DNA of 12,007 nt from Planctomycetaceae bacterium (GTDB lineage: Bacteria; Planctomycetota; Planctomycetia; Planctomycetales; Planctomycetaceae): contig CANHVD010000112.1 of assembly GCA_947463775.1 (NCBI GenBank), positions 1 through 12,007 on the forward strand, written 5' to 3'. The notes under the pieces were generated by a model. The model had not been told where the DNA came from. It searched no databases and was given only the letters and a program-made list of their open reading frames with translations. Shown here in pieces: positions 6,837 to 12,007 of the stretch; position 1 is the first letter of the stretch; each line of letters begins with the position of its first letter. Made by a program: the position numbers and the translations under genes.

Positions 6837-7529
6837 TTACGCTCCCCCAGTGGCGCTCGCACCGGATCGGCGGTGAAGTCTCGGATGCCGAATGATGGCA
6901 CCCTCAACCAGATAAACTACATCTTCTGAAATATTGGTCGCATGGTCAGCAACACGCTCCACGTGACGAATCACTGAAAACAGATGCAGACCAGGTTCGA
7001 CCAGATCCGGTCTTTGTTTCATCATCACAACGACTTCGTCGATCAACTGACTGTTCAGATTGTCAACATGTTCATCGCGCTGACAGACCTTTCTGGCTGC
7101 CGCTGCATTCTGTTCGACAAACGCATCGATACTGTCATGCAGCATGCTGAGAGCTTCGCGGGTCATTTCAGCCAGCCGAGCAGGCATTGGAAATTCCCCG
7201 TAAAGCGCGATCCCGGCGGAACGTTCTGCAATGCTGACCGCAAGGTCAGCCACACGCTCCAGTTCCGCCGTAATCTTCATCACCACCGCGACGCGACGCA
7301 GATCGTTTGCGACGGGGTGGTAGAGAGCCAGAATCTTCAAACACTCTTCTTCAATTCGAACATCCCACTCATCCACTTCGCGATCGCGGCCGGAAACTTC
7401 CTGGGCGAGTTCACTGCGCCCATGCTTCAATCCATCGACAGCATCGTTGATCAGTTCTTCTACTGCAGAGCACATCGAAAGAATGTCCCGATGCAGATGC
7501 TCCATCTCGCGAACAAAGTGAATCGTCAT
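6837..7529 (-). CDS. phoU: PhoU phosphate-signalling regulator
   Basis: This 230-residue, almost wholly helical protein has two tandem PhoU repeats. Each carries the family metal-cluster motif: E91-R-V-A-D95 with the following A-V-S-I-A-E-R, and E191-R-V-A-D195 with H-A-T-N-I-S-E-D. PhoU is a peripheral cytoplasmic protein that links the Pst transporter with the PhoR kinase and represses the Pho response when phosphate is plentiful. Length is typical of the family. The last ~20 residues are a loose R/S/G-rich tail. It follows pstB after 216 bases containing two CTTAACAAT motifs, so phoU-phoB may have their own promoter besides read-through from pst. The start at ATG 7529 has no strong ribosome site. 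Confidence 0.93.
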   Translation of the reverse strand: MTIHFVREMEHLHRDILSMCSAVEELINDAVDGLKHGRSELAQEVSGRDREVDEWDVRIEEECLKILALYHPVANDLRRVAVVMKITAELERVADLAVSIAERSAGIALYGEFPMPARLAEMTREALSMLHDSIDAFVEQNAAAARKVCQRDEHVDNLNSQLIDEVVVMMKQRPDLVEPGLHLFSVIRHVERVADHATNISEDVVYLVEGAIIRHPRLHRRSGASATGGA

Positions 7530-7559
7530 GGAAGCCGTTACTCTGAATGATGTGTATTA

Positions 7560-7572
7560 ATGAATTGTTAAG
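7560..7572 (-). promoter_or_regulatory. candidate Pho-box half site upstream of phoU
   Basis: In gene orientation CTTAACAATTCAT is identical over 13 bases to the motif upstream of pstS, and it is followed by TTAATAC, which could serve as a -10 element. It begins 43 bases before the phoU start. The neighbouring 11-base position does not carry a second TTAAC, so this is a half site by sequence. Confidence 0.45.
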
Positions 7573-7603
7573 GCGGCTGCAGATTCTGCGTGGCAGGAAA
7601 TTT

Positions 7604-7612
7604 ATTGTTAAG
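7604..7612 (-). promoter_or_regulatory. second CTTAACAAT motif upstream of phoU
   Basis: CTTAACAAT in gene orientation sits exactly 40 bases upstream of the first copy, about four helical turns away. The two could be bound together by a dimeric regulator, but this is inferred from the repeat only. Confidence 0.35.
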
Positions 7613-7707
7613 ACATGGGCTGCTGCCCCTGATCTGTGGCACCCAGATCATATGCCAAAAGGTGGTTTACTGCCGCTGCCGCTAAGTTGTAGGTGCCGTT
7701 GCTGCCG

Positions 7708-7753
7708 TCGGTTAAGATCCTTTTCAGCGGATTTCAGCTCTTGCCTTAACCGA
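7708..7753 (-). promoter_or_regulatory. stem overlapping the pstB stop codon
   Basis: tcggttaag (7708-7716) and cttaaccga (7745-7753) are exact reverse complements around a 28-base interior that can add a 4-bp atcc/ggat stem. The stem includes the pstB TAA (7746-7748). It lacks a T run, so it is a possible mRNA 3'-end structure or processing site between pstB and phoU more than an intrinsic terminator. Confidence 0.3.
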
Positions 7754-8573
7754 ATCGACCCGTAATGTAGTCCTCCGTCTTTTTCTCGGAGGGATGTGTG
7801 AAGATTTTCATGGTCGGGCCGGACTCAATCAGTTTGCCCTTGTAAAAGAAGGCCGTTTGATGACTGACTCGTGACGCCTGCTGCATATTGTGAGTGACAA
7901 TCACGATCGTGTAATTGGCACACAGTTCTCCGATCAGGTTTTCAATTCGGTCGGTGCTGGCCGGGTCGAGGGCCGAGGCCGGTTCGTCCATCAGGATGAT
8001 TCGAGGATCTGTTGCCAGTGTTCTGGCAATGCACAGACGCTGTTGCTGACCGCCAGAGAGTGACATGGCGGAGGTTGTCAGGCGATCCTTCACTTCTTCC
8101 CAGAGAGCCGCCTTCCGGAGGCAGGATTCGACTAAGTCGGCCAGTACCGCACGGTTCTTTTCACCGGCGACGCGAGGGCCATAGGCCACGTTGTCAAAAA
8201 TTGATTTAGGAAATGGGGTCGATTTCTGAAAGACCATGCCGACGTGTTTTCGCAGCAGAACAACGTCGACCGCCGGGTCCATGATGTTCTGGCCCTCCAC
8301 CAGGATTTCTCCCTGGCAGCGAGAGCCTTCTATCAGGTCATTCATCCGGTTCATTGTCCGAAGGAAAGTACTCTTTCCGCAACCGGACGGACCAATCAAC
8401 GCGGTCACGGACCGCTCTGGCACTGTCAGGGAGACATCAAACAGAACCTGATGCTCTCCATAATAGAAGTCCAGATGCCTGGCCTCGATCGCAGCAGGAT
8501 GTGCTGACATATCGAGATCTCGATCAACGCCGGCGACGGATGGCGGAACGTTACCTGAAGAGAGAGTTGGCAT
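7746..8573 (-). CDS. pstB: phosphate ABC transporter ATP-binding protein PstB
   Basis: This is a 275-residue ABC ATPase that powers phosphate import from the cytoplasmic face of the PstCA channel. It shows Walker A GPSGCGKST (61-69), the Q-loop Q116 in the PstB-typical V-F-Q-K-x-x-P-F-P-x-S-I-x-D-N-V-A-Y-G, signature LSGGQQQR (172-179), Walker B I-I-L-M-D-E (192-197) with catalytic E197, and switch H228 (V-T-H-N-M). The family usually has 250-260 residues. The extra ~22 N-terminal residues suggest that the true start may be M22 (about 8510), though neither start has a good ribosome site. The gene follows pstA after 107 bases that include a small hairpin. Confidence 0.95.
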   Translation of the reverse strand: MPTLSSGNVPPSVAGVDRDLDMSAHPAAIEARHLDFYYGEHQVLFDVSLTVPERSVTALIGPSGCGKSTFLRTMNRMNDLIEGSRCQGEILVEGQNIMDPAVDVVLLRKHVGMVFQKSTPFPKSIFDNVAYGPRVAGEKNRAVLADLVESCLRKAALWEEVKDRLTTSAMSLSGGQQQRLCIARTLATDPRIILMDEPASALDPASTDRIENLIGELCANYTIVIVTHNMQQASRVSHQTAFFYKGKLIESGPTMKIFTHPSEKKTEDYITGRFG

Positions 8574-8593
8574 GATGAAAAAGCATCAGTTAA

Positions 8594-8618
8594 CCGGAAC
8601 CGTATTAGGTTGTTCCGG
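8594..8618 (-). other. 7-bp hairpin in the pstA-pstB gap
   Basis: ccggaac (8594-8600) pairs exactly with gttccgg (8612-8618) around an 11-base loop, about 20 bases before the annotated pstB start. There is no T run on the correct side for a terminator. It might mark an mRNA processing point or affect pstB translation; the evidence is only the symmetry. Confidence 0.3.
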
Positions 8619-8680
8619 GGAGGAGATGAGCCGAGACAATTCGATCCGGAGTAGTTTTGCAACATTCCAGAACGAAACAA

Positions 8681-9790
8681 TTACCATTTCAGCCGTCTGC
8701 TGGCAAAGTGTCGAACGACCATGGCCACAGAGTTAATTGAGAGTAAAACCACAAGCAAGACCACAATTCCGGAGGCCGCCACGGCAGTGAACCGAGCGTC
8801 AGGTTGTTTGGACCAGTCGTAGATCTCAATTGGCATCGCTGTAAATTGATCCAGTGGAGCTTGCAACAACTGTGCAGGTTTGGTCAGCAGTTCCAGGGGA
8901 GACTCAATCCCGCCGGGGCACATGGATGTATAAGTGAGGGCTCCCAGCATGATCAACGGAGCTGCTTCACCAATGGCACGTGATGTTGAAAGAATAACGC
9001 CGGTCGAGATCCCCGGAAGGGCCGCTGGAATCACCTGACGCCAGATCGTTTGCCATCGTGTCGCACCAAGGGCCAGCGAAGCAACTCGAATGGAACCAGG
9101 CACAGATCGTAGTGCCTCCTGCGAAGCGGCAATCACGGTTGGGAGAATAACCAGTGTCAGAGTCAGGGCTCCGACAAGGATATTGTCTTCATAGATCGGA
9201 AGTTTGGAGAGACGGACCTTAAACAGTCCAAGGATTCCGATCACATGCTTTCCATCGAAGAGTGTCGCAATCGCTGCGGCAGAAGTTCTGAAGACGGTGT
9301 ATCCCAGAATTCCATAGACAATCGATGGCACCCCGGCCAGATTTGCAAGGTTGACCTTGATGATTCGGACCAGCATGCTGTCTTTGGCAATTTCTTCCAG
9401 GTAGACCGCTGACCCGACCCCTACCGGAACAGAGAACATCGCAGTAAACAGAATCAGCCAGAACGAACCCCACAGTCCAGCCAGAATTCCGGCCTTTAGA
9501 GGGCTCGTTGAATTTGTGTTCGTCACGAAGTCAGGCGAAAGCCGACCGATGCTGCTGTAGAAGATCGCAGCCAATAGCACCACAAGGACAGCAAGTGCCG
9601 CGTAGGTGGAAAAGCGGCACAGCCAGGCGAAGACTCTTGAAAGCATCAACCTGCTGCGAATATGTCGATCACCGCCTGAGACAAAACTGACAGCCGGTCG
9701 TCTCTTTGCTGACTCACCATTGATAGGCGCGCCGTTGATGGAACCAGCATTGGTGCGAGCTGATTTCCCGGAAGGATTCTGTTCGCTCAT
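8681..9790 (-). CDS. pstA: phosphate ABC transporter permease PstA
   Basis: This is a 369-residue inner-membrane permease with about six membrane segments from residue 62 onward. The EAA-type cytoplasmic loop that docks on PstB is at about 235-258 (V-A-S-L-A-L-G-A-T-R-W-Q-T-I-W-R-Q-V-I-P-A), followed by S-R-A-I-G-E-A-A-P-L near 270-279, typical of PstA. It pairs with PstC to form the phosphate channel. It has an unusually long polar N-terminus of about 55 residues, rich in S, G, N and basic residues and containing a short ING-x-x-ING repeat, some 40 residues more than compact homologues. Its ATG overlaps the pstC TGA by four bases (ATGA), indicating translational coupling. Confidence 0.94.
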   Translation of the reverse strand: MSEQNPSGKSARTNAGSINGAPINGESAKRRPAVSFVSGGDRHIRSRLMLSRVFAWLCRFSTYAALAVLVVLLAAIFYSSIGRLSPDFVTNTNSTSPLKAGILAGLWGSFWLILFTAMFSVPVGVGSAVYLEEIAKDSMLVRIIKVNLANLAGVPSIVYGILGYTVFRTSAAAIATLFDGKHVIGILGLFKVRLSKLPIYEDNILVGALTLTLVILPTVIAASQEALRSVPGSIRVASLALGATRWQTIWRQVIPAALPGISTGVILSTSRAIGEAAPLIMLGALTYTSMCPGGIESPLELLTKPAQLLQAPLDQFTAMPIEIYDWSKQPDARFTAVAASGIVVLLVVLLSINSVAMVVRHFASRRLKW

Positions 9791-10743
9791 TGATAGACCT
9801 CACGATAGCGACGAAGAATCCAGCCGGAGATCAGGTTGATGGTAAGCGTTATCGCAAACAGGGCAATTCCGATCGCATAAATACTCATGCGACTAATCGA
9901 GTCGGCTGCACTGTCGCCAGTACTCGCATGCACCATGAATGACGTCATCGTTTGAGCACCGCGGAGCGGATTCAGAGTCGCTATTGGCTGCTGACCTCCC
10001 GCGATGACGACGGCCATCGTTTCGCCGATCGCTCGAGAGAATGCCAGCAGGAACGCCGCAAGGATCCCCGACAATGCTGCTGGAACAACAACTCGTACTG
10101 ACACATCAAATCGAGTGCTGCCAAGTGCATAGGCCGCCTCACGCAGGCTTCGAGGTACTGAGCGAATTACGTCTTCGCTAAGGGAAGCAATCAATGGCGT
10201 GACCATGATGCCTACCACAATTCCAGCACTGAGCGCATTAAATGTGCCCAACTCCAGCCCCAAAAACCCAAGGGCTGGTTTGAGAATCCAGGGAGTGATG
10301 AACTTCAGAGCGAAGAAGCCGTAAACCACAGATGGAATTCCTGCCAGGATCTCGAGGACCGGCTTCAGGAATTCTCTCTCTCGCGGAGCCGCGTATTCAC
10401 TCATGTAAATCGCAGCTCCAAGCCCGGCAGGAACACTCACCAGCGACGCAATTACGGCAACCATGATTGTGCCGGACAGCAATGGAATGATTCCAAAACG
10501 TCCTGCCGGACCGTCAACAGGCTTCCAGTGAGTACCTGTCAGGAATTCCCATAAGGAGACCTGTTCGAAAAACGCATTTCTCGCCCCAGGGGCGTAAACG
10601 GCGTTTCCCAAAAGAACCAGGATAATTGCCGCGGTTGTCAACACCGAAAGGGCCGCACAAAGGAACAGCGCCGTCTGAATCAATTTCTCGTGACGGCGCG
10701 AAACCCTTTGAACGGCCCACGCGGGTAATTTGCCCATAGTCAT
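9787..10743 (-). CDS. pstC: phosphate ABC transporter permease PstC
   Basis: This is a 318-residue inner-membrane permease, partner of PstA. The first membrane segment is about 22-48, then comes a periplasmic loop including F-L-T-G-T-x-W-x-P (67-75), followed by the core permease domain. The EAA loop E202-A-A-Y-A-L-G-S-T-R-F-D-V-S-V-R-V-V-V-P-A contacts PstB, and A-F-S-R-A-I-G-E-T-M-A-V (234-245) is a PstC hallmark. Length is typical. The start is ATG 10743, with a second ATG two codons later; only a weak GGA precedes. It lies 141 bases after pstS, behind a long hairpin, and its stop overlaps the pstA start. Confidence 0.95.
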   Translation of the reverse strand: MTMGKLPAWAVQRVSRRHEKLIQTALFLCAALSVLTTAAIILVLLGNAVYAPGARNAFFEQVSLWEFLTGTHWKPVDGPAGRFGIIPLLSGTIMVAVIASLVSVPAGLGAAIYMSEYAAPREREFLKPVLEILAGIPSVVYGFFALKFITPWILKPALGFLGLELGTFNALSAGIVVGIMVTPLIASLSEDVIRSVPRSLREAAYALGSTRFDVSVRVVVPAALSGILAAFLLAFSRAIGETMAVVIAGGQQPIATLNPLRGAQTMTSFMVHASTGDSAADSISRMSIYAIGIALFAITLTINLISGWILRRYREVYQ

Positions 10744-10827
10744 AGGGATCAGTCCAGTAATCGCGTTGATCTCTGACTCCGATGGACCCGCGAAAACACA
10801 TACTCTGAGTTCTGCTTGTAGTTCTTT

Positions 10828-10877
10828 CTCATGGGATCCGGCGCCCGAAGATAAAAAACGGGCGGGATCCTTATGAG
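10828..10877 (-). terminator. long hairpin between pstS and pstC (attenuator or mRNA stabiliser)
   Basis: The right side ctcat/ggatcc/cgcccg (10828-10832, 10834-10839, 10842-10847) pairs with cgggcg/ggatcc/atgag (10859-10864, 10865-10870, 10873-10877), 17 bp in three blocks with tiny internal bulges and an 11-base loop. In mRNA it starts 8 bases after the pstS stop. The U-rich part is in the loop and not after the stem, so it is not a standard intrinsic terminator. Such structures after the binding-protein gene of ABC operons commonly protect the upstream message and raise its level over the permease genes. That role is inferred here. Confidence 0.6.
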
Positions 10878-10884
10878 CGGCAGA

Positions 10885-11889
10885 CTATTCTTTCTTGACC
10901 GCAGCTTCAAATGCTTCGCGGCTGCCCTTTATTTGTTCATCTGACACATCAACATAACCAACCTTGCTGACCTGGGCTGCTCCCTCATTCAAATAAAACC
11001 GAACGAAATCCTGAACTTCCTGTCGTTCCAGTGAGGACTTCTTCACATAAATGAACAGAGGACGAGAAAGTGGCTTGTAGTCGCCAGCTTTGACCGCTTC
11101 AGGTGTTGGAGCGACCCCGGCGGCTGGATCTTCTGTTGGTGAAATCTTCAGCGCTTTGACCTTATCCTTGTTCGCAAAGTAGTAGGCACAGCCAAAGAAA
11201 CCCATGGCCCCTTTGTCGCCAGATACTCCGGTGATGGTGACATTGTCATCTGAGCTGGGGCTGTAGTTTTCGGTGATCTCGTCTTCTTTACCGTTGATGG
11301 CTTCTGTGAAGTAGTCGAACGTTCCCGATTCTTCCCCGGCTCCGAAAAGCACGATAGGGACATCCGGCCATGCAGCATCGACATCTTTCCAGCTCTTAAC
11401 CGTGCTGCCTGGCTCCCAGATTTTCTTCAACTGGGCGACGGTGATGGACTCGACCCAGGTGTTCTCGTTGTTAACGCACACGGTAAGCCCGTCGAGGGCC
11501 ACCAGCAGCTCCAGAAGCTCGATATTATTCTTTTCGCAATCTGCCTTCTCAGAGTCCTTTACGGCTCGCGACGCGTTTGCGATGTCGATTCGCCCCGCAA
11601 TCATCTCTTTGAATCCCGTACCAGTCCCGGTGACTTTCAGGGCAACTTTGACGTCCGAAAACTTGCTTTCGAATTCCTCCGCAACTGCTGCAGTGATGAC
11701 CTTGACAGTGCTGGAGCCGTCAATCTGAATTCGTGTGGGTTCGCTACTTGTCGAAGGTGCAGTTGCCTCTTCGCCTCCTGCTCCCGTTCCTGCATTCGGA
11801 GTAGGGCCGTTTTCTACTGTGCAGCCAGAAACTACGGCTGCCAGGACTGCAAGAAGCATCACGGGAAAGGACTGACCACGGAATCGCAT
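10885..11889 (-). CDS. pstS: phosphate-binding lipoprotein PstS
   Basis: This 334-residue extracytoplasmic solute-binding protein captures phosphate for PstCAB. The N-terminus is a lipoprotein signal peptide with lipobox V-S-G-C, so C23 would be the lipid-anchored first residue. A T/G/S/E-rich linker (24-52) follows. The phosphate-cradling segments typical of PstS are seen: I-D-G-S-S-T-V (56-62), G-T-G-T-G-F-K (88-94), D-I-A-N-A-S-R (102-108) and G-A-G-E-E-S-G-T-F-D-Y-F (183-194). The size is as expected. The ATG at 11889 has an AAGGA site 9 bases upstream (11899-11903). It is the first gene of the pst operon, behind the best Pho-box candidate. Confidence 0.95.
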   Translation of the reverse strand: MRFRGQSFPVMLLAVLAAVVSGCTVENGPTPNAGTGAGGEEATAPSTSSEPTRIQIDGSSTVKVITAAVAEEFESKFSDVKVALKVTGTGTGFKEMIAGRIDIANASRAVKDSEKADCEKNNIELLELLVALDGLTVCVNNENTWVESITVAQLKKIWEPGSTVKSWKDVDAAWPDVPIVLFGAGEESGTFDYFTEAINGKEDEITENYSPSSDDNVTITGVSGDKGAMGFFGCAYYFANKDKVKALKISPTEDPAAGVAPTPEAVKAGDYKPLSRPLFIYVKKSSLERQEVQDFVRFYLNEGAAQVSKVGYVDVSDEQIKGSREAFEAAVKKE

Positions 11890-11947
11890 ACTGAAGGATC
11901 CTTACAACAAGAACATGTGTTCGCACGCAAATATCTTCGACAAACCG

Positions 11948-11985
11948 ATTTAATCCATGAATTGTTAAGATGCCGTTAAACTGAA
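11948..11985 (-). promoter_or_regulatory. candidate Pho box and promoter of the pst operon
   Basis: In gene orientation the region reads TTTAACggcat then CTTAACaattc: two TTAAC cores exactly 11 bases apart, the spacing of PhoB direct repeats in other bacteria. The second core continues as CTTAACAATTCAT (11957-11969), identical to the copy before phoU. About nine bases further comes TTAAAT (11949-11954), a plausible -10 element, leaving a leader of roughly 55 bases before pstS. Activation by the phosphorylated regulator encoded in this locus is inferred. Confidence 0.55.
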
Positions 11986-12007
11986 TTTGGTGGGTGTTGG
12001 TTTTAAA

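Noticed and set aside
6984..7550. 188-codon plus-strand open frame opposite phoU
   Set aside because: phoU has two intact metal-binding motifs on the minus strand, while the opposite frame has no family features.
1..12007. Mobile elements, CRISPR arrays, tRNA or rRNA genes, phage defence systems
   Set aside because: No transposase or integrase-like protein, no evenly spaced direct repeats and no RNA-gene signatures were found. The gene content is housekeeping transport, regulation and metabolism.

Overview
The window has the look of a planctomycete chromosome (Planctomycetota, Planctomycetales-like). Base composition is moderate in GC. A secreted PQQ-type beta-propeller protein begins its mature part with the W-x-Q-W-R-G-P motif common in that phylum, and a secreted PDZ protein with a helical-repeat front half and a cpYpsA-type 'molybdenum carrier' are close by. 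This placement is an inference from protein style and was not tested. No mobile element, CRISPR array, tRNA or rRNA is visible.

Left part (1-4696): the 3' end of a plus-strand gene (1-129) is followed by a 550-base gene-free stretch holding a terminator-like hairpin (423-456), a possible structured RNA ahead of it, and a perfect 16-bp inverted repeat (575-639). Next, on the minus strand, are a PQQ beta-propeller protein, a cpYpsA/molybdenum-carrier-like protein and a PDZ protein. The last two are 21 bases apart and probably co-transcribed. A plus-strand MarC-family membrane protein is divergent from the PDZ gene.

Middle (4697-5953): a minus-strand enolase-superfamily protein (mandelate racemase type), convergent with marC. 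It keeps the three metal ligands but seems to lack the usual catalytic residues.

Right part (6081-12007): a complete phosphate-uptake and control locus, all on the minus strand, transcribed in the order pstS, pstC, pstA, pstB, phoU, phoB-type regulator. PstS is a lipoprotein that captures phosphate, PstC and PstA form the membrane channel, PstB drives it with ATP, PhoU signals uptake state, and the response regulator would switch the locus on in phosphate starvation. No PhoR kinase gene lies beside it. A recurrent motif, CTTAACAATTCAT in gene orientation, precedes both pstS and phoU, and a diverged copy precedes phoB. Before pstS it is doubled at an 11-base period, as expected for a Pho box. 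A long hairpin just after the pstS stop may let pstS be made in excess over the transporter genes.

Most of the window is well-understood biology. The parts most worth a second look are the atypical enolase-family active site, the inferred Pho-box set, and the structured intergenic sequences.
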